From DAOPZC01 sp035353175 (lineage in GTDB: Bacteria > Verrucomicrobiota > Kiritimatiellia > RFP12 > UBA1067), in contig DAOPZC010000053.1 of NCBI GenBank assembly GCA_035353175.1, forward strand, positions 1 through 35,107: DNA of 35,107 nt, written 5' to 3'. Positions 1 to 7,683 of the stretch are shown piece after piece. Numbering within the stretch: the first letter of the stretch is position 1; every line of letters begins with the position of its first letter. The notes beneath the pieces are model-generated. The model saw only the letters and a list, made by a program, of their open reading frames with translations. It had not been told where the DNA came from and did no database searches. Both the position numbers and the translations under genes were made by a program.

Positions 1-76
1 CCCATGCGTCAATGATCCCGCATGAGGCCACCTTAGTCAAGTGCATAAGCATGTAGCATAATTATTCCCCAAGGGT

Positions 77-1858
77 TCAATTTCCGTCTTCCCTGCCAAG
101 ATCTTCTAGGTTAGGCGTCAGCCTTTGGCTTAGGATATCCTGTGCCATGTCGCGCACCTTGGAAAGGTTCTCTGCGTTCTTGGGCAATCCGAAAACCTTA
201 CAGAGTTCCGTGTCTCCCTGAAGAAGATCAGCGGTTTCAATTCTTACAAGTTCCGTGTCACCACTGACAATCTTACAACCGGGAAGAACGCTTTCGATGG
301 GGTAAAGGTAATCGGTTCCCGGTGCCGTCGTTATGATGTCCATTTCTTCGCCTTTCCAATTCCGCGCTACTCCACGCAAGCCTACTTGGTAAACTTCGTC
401 GCAGAAAAGCCTTCTGTCGGTTTCCCTCATTGCCTTGTCAGTCACTCCTTTGTTCATTCGGGGCTGAAGTTCTAACTTTCCTTCTACGGTTTTTGAATTC
501 CAAACCCTTGAACCTTCTATTTCCCGGCCTTCCACAAGCGACTGCTTCAATGCCAGATTAGAAACGCTGGTAAAGAGTCCGTATGCCAGAATCACGGCGT
601 CGCAATCCCTCCAATCGTTCCTTCCGATTATGCTTCCCCTGTTGCCTTCCCGGACTTCAACACCGATTTTCTGACATTCAGTTTTGAACCATTCGACGGC
701 TTGTTTGATGTTCGATGTTTGAGACTCTTCCTTGTTCAGTGCCAACATGATTTTCTTTCTTCCATTGGCAACGATCGACTTCAGTGCGTACTTCAAATAG
801 TCTTGGGCTTCTATGTCCAAGCGGTGCTTCGTGCTGTTGCAAGGATAGGCATAGACGGTTACACCTTCAGCCCGTTTCTGTTCCAATTGGCGGACAACTG
901 TAAAGCCTTCCCAAGTCGCAAGGGCGAATCTAGAAGAGGCATTCAAAACATAGGTGTCATTCTCTAAATTGAAGTTCAGTCTATTCCGAACGAGTGAGAG
1001 TTTCTTGCCGTAAACGTCGGTTTCGACAAAGGCAAACCTTTGAGCTTGATAAGCCATGAAGTGAAGATAGGAATAGCACATTTCTTTACTAGAAGGATCA
1101 AGCTTTGAACACCGGCCTTGAAGGACTTTGAGTTCTCCACGATCATAGTAAACGCTATCGGCAATGCTTCCAGTCTTTGAATCGTTCAAAAGGCCCTGAA
1201 TGTGTGTTTCGACTTTACCTTTCAGGCACCCCCTGAAGATGGTCTGAATCAATTCCAGTTCCTTGCTTCCAAACCCCACCCCTTCGAACAAGGCGGGTTC
1301 TTCATCTATAACGATTCTTCTTCCCGTCAACGCCTTGGTTCCCCAGTGCGCAAGTTCAAGAAAACGGGCATGGGTGCAAATCACAATTCGCTTGTTCTTC
1401 AGAGATTTGATAACGCTTCTGTGTGTGCGACTCTGTTTAAAATCGCACCTTGCCCAACAGTCCTGACAAGGCGAGTCAACCTTCGAGTAGAATGGAGAGA
1501 AGCCTTTGTCAATTACGTTTCGGGCACCTTGCACTTGCCTTTGAATCATTCCTCTTTTCCCTTTCCCCCACTTCCTGTTTTCGAGTTCAGAAAGAGCTGC
1601 TTCGCACATCTGTTTATCCCAGCCCCGAAGGACTTGAATATCAGTACTCTCAACACTGAATTTCAACAGTCTATCCCTTTCAACAAGGCAAGCCCCAACA
1701 GTGTCTTTGACAATTAACCAAGTATCCTTGCTTTGGGCAACGATAACGCTTGTCACAACGCTTTTTCCTCCCCCGCATTGAACATCGACAATTGCCTTTC
1801 GGTGATTTCGGAATGCATGCTGAATCAGTTTCGTGGTGTCTTCGAAGTCAATTGCTAG
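77..1858 (-). CDS. Helicase-like P-loop ATPase, 5'-truncated
   Basis: About 593 residues of a nucleic-acid helicase-like protein, probably from a phage, plasmid or integrated element. Visible motifs: a Walker A loop (QCGGGKSVV) near 1780-1755; a Walker B box (RIVIDEEP) near 1318-1295; between them four cysteines, one alone and three spaced C-x2-C-x3-C, the layout of the Fe-S or Zn domain of XPD/DinG-like helicases. A late LRGVARNWKGEE stretch could be motif VI. The open frame runs on to 2278, but codons upstream of about 1858 are only the antisense of the beta-helix fragment, so the native start is missing. No ATG, GTG or TTG occurs in frame at the junction. The gene is clearly AT-richer than genes to its right, which suggests transfer. 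Helicase assignment is moderately sure; the Fe-S reading is inference. Confidence 0.6.
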   Translation of the reverse strand, partial: LAIDFEDTTKLIQHAFRNHRKAIVDVQCGGGKSVVTSVIVAQSKDTWLIVKDTVGACLVERDRLLKFSVESTDIQVLRGWDKQMCEAALSELENRKWGKGKRGMIQRQVQGARNVIDKGFSPFYSKVDSPCQDCWARCDFKQSRTHRSVIKSLKNKRIVICTHARFLELAHWGTKALTGRRIVIDEEPALFEGVGFGSKELELIQTIFRGCLKGKVETHIQGLLNDSKTGSIADSVYYDRGELKVLQGRCSKLDPSSKEMCYSYLHFMAYQAQRFAFVETDVYGKKLSLVRNRLNFNLENDTYVLNASSRFALATWEGFTVVRQLEQKRAEGVTVYAYPCNSTKHRLDIEAQDYLKYALKSIVANGRKKIMLALNKEESQTSNIKQAVEWFKTECQKIGVEVREGNRGSIIGRNDWRDCDAVILAYGLFTSVSNLALKQSLVEGREIEGSRVWNSKTVEGKLELQPRMNKGVTDKAMRETDRRLFCDEVYQVGLRGVARNWKGEEMDIITTAPGTDYLYPIESVLPGCKIVSGDTELVRIETADLLQGDTELCKVFGLPKNAENLSKVRDMAQDILSQRLTPNLEDLGREDGN

Positions 1859-2399
1859 TCCCCCTGTTAAAACCGCGCAAGAGGGCGAAGCGAAGGCGGA
1901 TCGTCCGAAACTCCTCGCAATCCGTAACGACGCGCCGCAAACGCCGGAGGAACTTGCGTATCTCAAAACGCTCAAGCTCTGGATGGGACAGGCCGAAATC
2001 TGCACGGACGGCGCGCGTATCGAACTCGACCGTCCGGACGTCCTGCGGAAGGGTGACCTCGTGATCGCCGAGAACCGCCAAGGGAACGGCTGGGCGCTCG
2101 TGAACTGCTCGTTCGGGCCGAACCGCGCGTTCGGGCTCCGCATCCGCGCCTCGCACGGACTCGTGGAGAACTGCACATTCCGCGCCACACAGGGCGCAGC
2201 CGCGTTCATCGGGCCTGAATACGAATGGTTCGAGGGCGGATTCGGAAACGACATCCTCTTCAGGAACAACCGTTTCATCGGTTATGAAAACCGCGCACGC
2301 ATCGTCGTCGGCGGCCGCGCCGCATACGGAAAGACCATTCCGGTCTCGGCCCACGTCGGCGTCAGAGAGGAGACGACGGACTGCCAGCGATCGTTTTAA
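1859..2399 (+). pseudogene. Internal fragment of a right-handed parallel beta-helix protein
   Basis: About 165 codons of a secreted-type parallel beta-helix protein, recognisable from its repeated short coils (NCSFGPNRAFGLRIRASHG, ENCTFRATQGAAAFIG, ILFRNNRFIGYENR). Such proteins usually run to several hundred residues and bind or cleave polysaccharides. Here the N-terminal coils are missing because the frame meets the helicase-like sequence at about 1858. The C-terminal side also loses family character after about 2350 (HVGVREETTDCQRSF) and stops at 2399, which looks like a frameshift or deletion. There is no signal peptide and no plausible ribosome site. GC content matches the main part of the window, so this is resident DNA and the left sequence is the newcomer. 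Likely non-functional. Confidence 0.6.
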
Positions 2400-2770
2400 A
2401 GCAGGCCGCGGGTCAGCCTTGCGTGAACGTTCATAACGCGGACGTGCCCCCCCCGTTTCTGCTGGAGGTGGAACTTTGAAGGGGCTAGCATCGAAAAGTT
2501 TGGCGCTCTTCGACTTGTGAACGCACCGGGAGGGGCAAGGGGGAAAGCACGCTCTGGAGGTTTTCCCGCAAGCCAATTGTCAAAAGTCGCGATGTGACTC
2601 TGACGCCCCTGTAAGCAGCAATGGAACGGCCAGTTTGGAGAATGAAGGACCCAAATGGAAACTGAACTTCTCAAAAAACACATCGCCCATTAGCGAACCT
2701 CGAGATGCCCGTTCACGCCGCCCGTCGAACGGCACCGCGGATGGAGGTCACAGCGGCAGTAGACGTCACG
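2400..2770. other. Gene-free stretch, probably decayed sequence
   Basis: About 370 bases with no convincing gene on either strand. The open frames here have no family resemblance, ribosome site or consistent codon use. The stretch follows the broken beta-helix fragment and precedes the end of the DapA-family gene. It holds a long C run near 2446-2453. I see no terminator or clear repeat. Confidence 0.5.
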
Positions 2771-2860
2771 CTAGGGTTCGGGCACGTAGAAATCGCCGAG
2801 TTCTTGACCCTGTTCGTTGATCGAGAGCGCCCACGTGCCGACCTCGCTCACCGCGCTCAC
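2771..2860 (-). pseudogene. Possible 29-codon C-terminal remnant overlapping the aldolase stop
   Basis: Directly after the DapA-family gene, and overlapping its TGA by 4 bases (GTGA), a 29-codon frame runs to TAG. Its product ends in WALSINEQGQELGDFYVPEP, which reads like the compact C-terminus of a real enzyme and not like random high-GC sequence. It has no domain of its own. It could be the tail of a lost gene or a coupled micro-ORF. Low confidence. Confidence 0.2.
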
Positions 2861-3867
2861 CAGACCTGAAGTCCCGCGCTCTTAATGCGCGCGTCGATCT
2901 CCTCAACGGCGTTTGGAGGGAGATCGAAGGACTTTACGCTCTTGCGTCCATTCCCATCGACAGCACGCGTGAGCGTATTGCGGAACACGCCGAGCCGCCT
3001 TAACACCACGAGGTGAGGTCCCCGCATCGTGCCGCCGTCCGTTCCCTCCGACTTGAACACCTCGCCGAGATTGACCATCATGAGATACCGTCCGAAGGCG
3101 TCCGCAAGTTCGGAATCTGCGGCCGTTTTCCCCGTTGCCGTCAGATCAAGCATCTTCTGGAGAAGCCCAGCGTACATGGGACGCTGGGTGATGATGCCGG
3201 TCGTCCCGAGCCGCGGTCCCTGATACAGGAACTGACTCGCCCCCCAACCGGAGAAGACACCCTTCACGACGGGTTTCGCGGCCATCAGCGCGGCGATGCG
3301 GTCGTTGACATTCGGCTGATTCGACTCTTCCTTGAAATACCCGTAGGTATCCGGAAAGTCCCGGGAAAGCCGCACCAGCAGATCCACCGACGGCTGCGGA
3401 TTCGTCATTTTGCAGAAAGTCTGAATGATCACAGGAAGCGATGTCTTCGCCGCGAGCGAACGGTAGTATGCCTCCATCGCGGCATCGGTCTTGGCGTCGT
3501 CCGGAGGACGTGCCAGAATCGCCGCCGAAATGCCGCGCTGGCTCGCGATGGCGTCCCAAAGCCCAACCCGCTTCAGCGCCGCGGCGGAGTTGGTTCCGCA
3601 ACAGACCGCCGTAAGCCGGGACTTCACACCGCCCTTTGCCCAGCGATCGGCAAGCGCCGTCAGTCCCGACTCGTACTCGCCAAACTCGTCGAGAGTGTTG
3701 ATTTCGTTTGCCGTCGGCCAGATCACGCCGCCCACGCCCTGCGCATCGACGTATTCCGCCTCGCGGACCAGGACATCGCGATCCAGTTCCGCTTTTTCCG
3801 TGTAGGGCGTAACCAACAGCGGATATGCCCCTTTCAAAACCACTGCAGCAACTAAAGCTCCTACCAT
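2857..3867 (-). CDS. DapA / N-acetylneuraminate lyase family class I aldolase
   Basis: A 336-residue TIM-barrel protein of the dihydrodipicolinate synthase / neuraminate lyase superfamily, whose members join or split pyruvate-containing keto-acids through a Schiff-base lysine. The lysine is retained in GYFKEES, and the substrate loop appears as PTANEINTL where most members have GTTGE-x-x-TL. The usual catalytic tyrosine segment (Y-N-x-P after the LPV strand) is replaced by IIQTFCKMTN, so the proton-relay tyrosine seems absent. It is longer than the usual ~290-300 residues because of a C-terminal extension. The ATG at 3867 has a strong site (AAGGAG, 8 nt before). It is probably cytosolic. A true DapA role is unlikely; a sugar-acid aldolase is possible. 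Confidence 0.75.
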   Translation of the reverse strand: MVGALVAAVVLKGAYPLLVTPYTEKAELDRDVLVREAEYVDAQGVGGVIWPTANEINTLDEFGEYESGLTALADRWAKGGVKSRLTAVCCGTNSAAALKRVGLWDAIASQRGISAAILARPPDDAKTDAAMEAYYRSLAAKTSLPVIIQTFCKMTNPQPSVDLLVRLSRDFPDTYGYFKEESNQPNVNDRIAALMAAKPVVKGVFSGWGASQFLYQGPRLGTTGIITQRPMYAGLLQKMLDLTATGKTAADSELADAFGRYLMMVNLGEVFKSEGTDGGTMRGPHLVVLRRLGVFRNTLTRAVDGNGRKSVKSFDLPPNAVEEIDARIKSAGLQVW

Positions 3868-3982
3868 GTCTTTTTCTCCTTACCTCTGAAGATTTTCCAC
3901 CCCTTTGCAGCAAAAGCGGCGCTCGCCCGTATTGGCGACGGCGCATATCGCCGTGAGCCAGAGCGCTGCCCGCCACGAACGC

Positions 3983-4048
3983 CTAAGCCACACCCGCCGC
4001 CAAGATTGCCGACACCTGTGTTGTGCTGACTGCTCTTTCATTGTCCAT
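3983..4048 (-). pseudogene. Short signal-peptide-like ORF with an in-frame stop
   Basis: A well-placed ribosome site (GGAGGG) precedes an ATG at 4048 that opens only 21 codons before TAG. The peptide (MDNERAVSTTQVSAILAAGV) followed, past the stop, by AFVAGSALAHG in the same frame looks like a signal peptide interrupted by a nonsense codon. It lies between the ferredoxin and the aldolase gene. It may be a leader ORF or the ruined start of a lost secreted protein. The rest of 3868-4136 shows nothing else I can support. Confidence 0.25.
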
Positions 4049-4136
4049 GATCTTACCCTCCGTTTTATGGTCCGAAATCAGCGACGTCCCCTACACAGGC
4101 GGCACACTCTTTTCAGAGGCCCGTTTCAAGGCGCCT

Positions 4137-4325
4137 CTACCCCTCGACGGTTATCGCCTCGACCGGACAGCCATCACGTGCCTCGCGGCAGCTTGCCTCG
4201 CTTTCCGAAGGCACCGGGTCCACCTTCACAACGGCCACGTCTCCGACCATCTCGAAGACCGCCGGGCAGACCGTCGCGCAAAGACCGCATCCGATGCACG
4301 CTTCGCTGTTCACTATCGCCTTCAT
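4137..4325 (-). CDS. Single-cluster [4Fe-4S] ferredoxin
   Basis: A 62-residue ferredoxin. The first half carries the cluster motif C-x2-C-x2-C-x3-C-P (CIGCGLCATVCP), and the second half keeps a Cys-Pro (GCPVEAITVEG). Only one intact 4Fe-4S site is expected, as in small clostridial/Thermotoga-type monocluster ferredoxins; the other two cysteines may form a disulfide. It is acidic, soluble and a low-potential electron carrier. The ATG at 4325 has GGAAGGAG 8 nt upstream. It lies on the same strand as, and downstream of, the flavodiiron and rubredoxin genes, but with its own upstream palindrome at 4392-4411, so it may have a separate regulated promoter. Confidence 0.9.
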   Translation of the reverse strand: MKAIVNSEACIGCGLCATVCPAVFEMVGDVAVVKVDPVPSESEASCREARDGCPVEAITVEG

Positions 4326-4391
4326 ACTTCATTCTCCTTCCATTTTGCCTGCGGGCCGGGGCAGGCCTTTTCTGCCCCAATTGATATTATG

Positions 4392-4411
4392 GTATTTTAG
4401 TACTGAAATAC
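4392..4411. promoter_or_regulatory. 20-bp near-perfect palindrome, candidate operator
   Basis: GTATTTTAGTACTGAAATAC is a palindrome with one mismatch per half-site, 67 bases before the ferredoxin start. On the minus strand it sits inside a plausible promoter (TCGACA, 17-nt spacer, TACCAT). Length and symmetry suit a dimeric repressor. Placed between genes of an oxygen/redox set, a redox-sensing regulator is the natural guess, but nothing identifies the protein. Confidence 0.45.
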
Positions 4412-4487
4412 TGTCGACTCTCTAATTTTTCCGCATCGCGTTAAACCGTTTCGTGCGCGGCAGACTGCGCGGAGCGGGGATTCATAC

Positions 4488-5657
4488 TCAGTTCGCCGAA
4501 TGTCTGTTGCGGATCGTGTCCGCCAGCGCGTCCAACGCCGCGAACGTGTCCTCACGGGGCCGTCCCTTGCACATCAGCGCGCCCAGGACCTCGACCTTTA
4601 GGTTAGGGATCAGGGCAGAGATCTGCTCGACGGCCTTCGTGCCCCATCCGTACGAACCGATGACCGCCGCATACTTGAGCTTGGGCCGGAGCGCGTTGGC
4701 CAGATGCGTGGCCGAGATCACGCTCGGATGGGGTCCGACATGGACCGTGGGCGTGCCGATCACGACGGTCGCGGCGTCCACCAACGCCATTGCAAGTTTG
4801 CCGATGTCGGCGACCGAGAGCTCGAACGTCTGCACCTTCACGCCCCGCTCGGCCAGCGCCGAGACAAGGTGGCGGACCATCGCCTCCGTGCTGCCGTGCA
4901 TCGAGATGTAGGGGATGACGACAAGGTTCGAGACGCGGTCGGATATCCAGTCCTCGTAAGCCGACAGGATGCACTCGGGACGGTCGAAGACGGGGCCGTG
5001 GCTGGGCGCGATCAGGCGGGGCTGAAGGGCGCGGACCTTCTTCACGTTCCCGTGGATGGCGGCGCGGAAGGGCATCATGATCTCGGCGTAATACCGCTTG
5101 GCGGCTTCGCAGACCGCGGGGTCGCCGCCGGCGTAAAGGTCCGTCGTGGCGAGGTGCGAACCGAAGAAGTCGCAGGAAAACAGGATTCCGTCCTCGGCAA
5201 GAAAGGTGCACATCGTCTCCGGCCAGTGCACCCAGGGCGTGTGCACAAACCTGAGCGTCTTGCCGCCTAGCTCCAGCGCCTCCCCGTCCGCGACCGTCCG
5301 GATCCGCGCCTCCGGAATATCCAGGTGGTCGATCAGCAGCGGCTTGGCCTTGGCCGTGCACAGGACCACGGCCTGCGGGTGCATGGCCAGCACCGCGGGG
5401 ATGGCGCCGGAGTGGTCTTGCTCGGCGTGCTGCGCGATCACGAAATCGACGCGTCCCGCGTCTGCAAGCTGGCTCAGCAAAACGTCGGTAACGGCCGGAT
5501 CCACGGCGTCGATGAGCGCGGTTTTCTCCGTTCCCCTGACGAGGTAAGCGTTGTAGCTTGTCCCGTCGGGAAGAGGGATCAGCGAATCGAAAAGCCTGCG
5601 GTTCCAGTCGACAAACCCCATCCACTGCACGCCGTCACACATCTTTCTCGCTTTCAT
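4488..5657 (-). CDS. fprA: A-type flavodiiron protein (FprA-like O2/NO reductase)
   Basis: A 389-residue protein that reduces O2 to water and/or NO to N2O in the cytosol of anaerobes. The N-terminal metallo-beta-lactamase fold keeps the diiron ligands: H77-x-E79-x-D81-H82 (QHAEQDHSGA), H144 (VHWPET), D163 (SCDFFG) and H220 (PSHGPVF). A flavodoxin domain begins near residue 245, with the FMN phosphate loop SMHGSTEAM at 252-260. There is no fused rubredoxin or flavin reductase domain, so it is the simple class A type. The stand-alone rubredoxin 94 nt upstream is the obvious electron donor. The ATG at 5657 has AAAGGAG 6 nt before. Function is well supported; O2 versus NO preference cannot be told from sequence. 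Confidence 0.93.
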   Translation of the reverse strand: MKARKMCDGVQWMGFVDWNRRLFDSLIPLPDGTSYNAYLVRGTEKTALIDAVDPAVTDVLLSQLADAGRVDFVIAQHAEQDHSGAIPAVLAMHPQAVVLCTAKAKPLLIDHLDIPEARIRTVADGEALELGGKTLRFVHTPWVHWPETMCTFLAEDGILFSCDFFGSHLATTDLYAGGDPAVCEAAKRYYAEIMMPFRAAIHGNVKKVRALQPRLIAPSHGPVFDRPECILSAYEDWISDRVSNLVVIPYISMHGSTEAMVRHLVSALAERGVKVQTFELSVADIGKLAMALVDAATVVIGTPTVHVGPHPSVISATHLANALRPKLKYAAVIGSYGWGTKAVEQISALIPNLKVEVLGALMCKGRPREDTFAALDALADTIRNRHSAN

Positions 5658-5751
5658 CTTCAGCTCCTTTTGTCAGTGTCAGAGTTTACGGACGCATCGT
5701 CCGCGGCAGTTGAAGGTCGCTAAGGCGACATCACAGATATCGGCCCGCCCG

Positions 5752-5910
5752 TCACAGGGGCGTAAATTGGTCTTTGTGGACGCCGCACTGGGGACACGCC
5801 CAGTCGTCGGGGATTTCCTCGAAGGGAGTGCCGGGCTCGACGCCGTGAAACGGATCGCCTCGATCCTGCCTGTAGACCCAGCCGCAGACAACACACATGT
5901 GCTTGGCCAT
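5752..5910 (-). CDS. Rubredoxin
   Basis: A 52-residue rubredoxin carrying one Fe(Cys)4 site, formed by C-V-V-C-G near the N-terminus and C-P-Q-C-G near the C-terminus, with the usual acidic loop and PDDW before the second pair. The start is taken at 5910 (MAKHMCVVCG) and not at 5952, because GGAGGAG lies 8 nt upstream of the inner ATG and the inner start gives the normal family length. It is followed at 94 nt by the flavodiiron gene, so the two are probably co-transcribed and act together as electron donor and terminal reductase. Confidence 0.93.
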   Translation of the reverse strand: MAKHMCVVCGWVYRQDRGDPFHGVEPGTPFEEIPDDWACPQCGVHKDQFTPL

Positions 5911-6150
5911 ACGCAACGCTCCTCCAGTTCGCATCGCATCATCCCCCAGCACAGGCCGAGATCCGATCGCGCCCGTTCCAGACTCTCAGGTGAATTATAG
6001 CCGACGCGACACACGGTTGGCCACGGCAAAACGCAGGTGTCCTCGTTTCAGATGCAGCGCCGGAAAAGCCGGGGCGACTGGCTCTGGCACATGCATGACG
6101 GTGAAAGACCGCTCACTATGGCGAGTCCCCTCCGCCGCGAAACCTCCAAA

Positions 6151-6567
6151 TCAATTGTGGAAATCGCCAGACGCCTCCGGCTGATACACCACTTTCTTGA
6201 TCAACAGACGGCGACGTCCCGCCGGCACAGTCCACTCGACCACATCCCCTTCGGCATAGCCGAGAACGGCGGTTCCGACCGGCGAAAGAACGGATATCCG
6301 GTGTTTATCGACATCGGCCTCGGCGGGAAACACCAGCGTGAACTCCATCTGCTGCCGGCTGTCGAGGTCCTCCAGCACCAGGCGCGTGTTCATCGTCACG
6401 ATATCCTTGGGAACGACCTGCGCCCCCACGATCTTCGCGCGGCGCAGTTCGCCGGCCAACGCCTCCAGATCGCGCCGGTCTCGGTATTTGAACTCGCCGG
6501 CGACGCCCAAAATCTCTCCGAGACGCCGGGCGTCATTGTCCGTAATGAAAATCTGTCTCTGCTCCAT
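6151..6567 (-). CDS. Rnk / GreA-C-domain family transcription factor
   Basis: A 138-residue protein with the C-terminal domain of GreA/GreB (LSPVGTAVLGYAEGDVVEW and VPAGRRRLLIKKVVYQPEA) and a short N-terminal segment (QIFITDNDARRLGEIL) instead of the full Gre coiled coil. This is the layout of Rnk, which binds RNA polymerase near the secondary channel and was first described as a regulator of nucleoside diphosphate kinase. Length matches Rnk (~136). The ATG at 6567 has AGGAG 7 nt upstream. It lies upstream of rubredoxin on the same strand with a 240-base gap, so an operon link is uncertain. Confidence 0.85.
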   Translation of the reverse strand: MEQRQIFITDNDARRLGEILGVAGEFKYRDRRDLEALAGELRRAKIVGAQVVPKDIVTMNTRLVLEDLDSRQQMEFTLVFPAEADVDKHRISVLSPVGTAVLGYAEGDVVEWTVPAGRRRLLIKKVVYQPEASGDFHN

Positions 6568-6679
6568 AAGCCCTCTCCTTCGCTATCCTCGTTCTTGGCC
6601 CGATATGAGACTCTCTTTACCAGACAATCGCATCCTGCGCAAGCCTTAAAAAATTCCTCTGCCGTTGTTTTGGCGCGGT

Positions 6680-6968
6680 GACCGTCTCCCACGTGCTGCT
6701 TCACCGAGATCAGCGTTCCGGTCGGCGTGGCGAGGCGCACCACTCTGGCCGACGCGTCCACCGTCAGTGCCATGGCCGAGCGGGAGGCAATGACACCATT
6801 CGTCCCGACCTGCAGCAGACCCGACACCGCGCTGCCGCCGGAGAAGACCTGCCCCGGAGCGACGCGCGCTCCGCCATGGCCGGTCTGCAGTGACGCCCCC
6901 GCATCCACCTGCACCTCACGGCTCGCCAGCGACGCCCCGTAACTGACCGTGCGGCAACAGGAGGTTTG
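6680..6968 (-). pseudogene. Fragment of a secreted glycine/serine-rich repeat protein (autotransporter-like)
   Basis: One minus-strand frame reads like a passenger-domain beta-helix: YGASLASREVQVDAGASLQ, then GGARVAPGQVFSGGSAVSG, LLQVGTNGVIAS. Such repeats are typical of autotransporter or other surface adhesins. There is no start codon with a ribosome site; the frame is closed upstream by TAA at 7002-7004, inside the inverted-repeat element. Family character fades below about 6680, although the frame stays open into the Rnk gene. It is best read as a remnant cut by the 6969-7088 element. The rest of 6568-7224 holds only that element and the leader of the next gene. Confidence 0.4.
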
Positions 6969-7088
6969 TTTTCCCGCGAAACTTCGCGAATGGGAGCGGC
7001 CTTAGCCGAAGCTACCGTTTCTGATTTTTAGCGATCAGCGTTAAAAAATCAGAAACGGCTCTTATTCGCGAAGATTCGCGGGAAAAAA
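6969..7088. repeat. Nested inverted-repeat element (~120 bp)
   Basis: Two inverted repeats are nested. The outer arms are 6969-6991 and 7064-7086, 23 bases each, differing at one position and built from TTCGCGAA units. The inner arms are 7015-7029 and 7044-7058 (CCGTTTCTGATTTTT and its complement), perfect over 15 bases with a 14-base loop. The left side carries an extra 23 bases with its own small CGGC/GCCG hairpin. The whole could fold as one long hairpin. It may be a MITE-like element or a strong bidirectional terminator. It sits exactly where a repeat-protein fragment is cut off. Confidence 0.6.
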
Positions 7089-7224
7089 TCTGTCCGCACA
7101 AAACCAAAAGAAAAGGCCGTGGCTCAGGACACGACTTGCGTTCAATCTGATTGTGTGTCATATTTCCATTCGGTTAAACGTGATTGCAGACCGTATTCAT
7201 CACAAACGAAAGGAAAAACGTAAT

Positions 7225-7548
7225 ATGAAAAAGCTGGTCGTCTTGTGTTCACTGTTCGCCTGCGCGAGCTTCATGACCGGGTGCGGCGTCATGCCCTTGA
7301 AGGGCACATCGCATGCCGCCATCACCATCGACCACATGGTGTCCGATCCCGTGATCGACAACAACGTCCGTCCCGCCAAGATGGGCATGGCCAAAGCCAC
7401 CGCCATCATCCTGTTCAATTCGGGCGACGCCTCGATCGACGCTGCGATGCGGAACGGCGGCATCACGAAGGTCCACCACGTCAATTACGATGTGAAAAAC
7501 ATCCTTTTCCTCTTCAACGAAGTCACCACCATCGTCTACGGCGAATAG
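7225..7548 (+). CDS. TRL-like family lipoprotein
   Basis: A 107-residue lipoprotein with a signal sequence ending in a lipobox (FMTGC). The mature part matches the TRL-like family: conserved GMAKATAIILFNSGDASIDA, NGGITKVHHVNYDVKNIL and a terminal TTIVYGE. The family is periplasmic or outer-membrane and of unknown function. The start at 7225 is preferred over 7153 because the signal peptide begins there and AAAGGAAAAA lies just upstream. It is monocistronic: a strong terminator follows 29 bases after the stop. Confidence 0.85.
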   Translation: MKKLVVLCSLFACASFMTGCGVMPLKGTSHAAITIDHMVSDPVIDNNVRPAKMGMAKATAIILFNSGDASIDAAMRNGGITKVHHVNYDVKNILFLFNEVTTIVYGE

Positions 7549-7576
7549 TCCGCGCGTTTGACGCTGAGCGTGAATG

Positions 7577-7608
7577 GGGCCGGGCGTAACAGCCCGGCCC
7601 TCTTTTTT
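7577..7608 (+). terminator. Rho-independent terminator
   Basis: A perfect 9-bp GC stem (GGGCCGGGC / GCCCGGCCC) with a 6-base loop is followed by TCTTTTTT. It ends the TRL-like gene. Confidence 0.92.
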
Positions 7609-7683
7609 CCTGTCGCGTCCGCTTGTGGGCAGCGCTTCAAAACGGTACATTACTTTTTAATCGGGACACGTGAGGGAAAACGA

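Noticed and set aside
1859..2278. N-terminal 140 codons of the helicase open frame
   Set aside because: These codons are the exact antisense of recognisable beta-helix coils, so they are not native helicase sequence.
3905..4400. Two plus-strand open frames over the ferredoxin
   Set aside because: They are antisense to the clear Cys-motif ferredoxin and have no family character or ribosome site.
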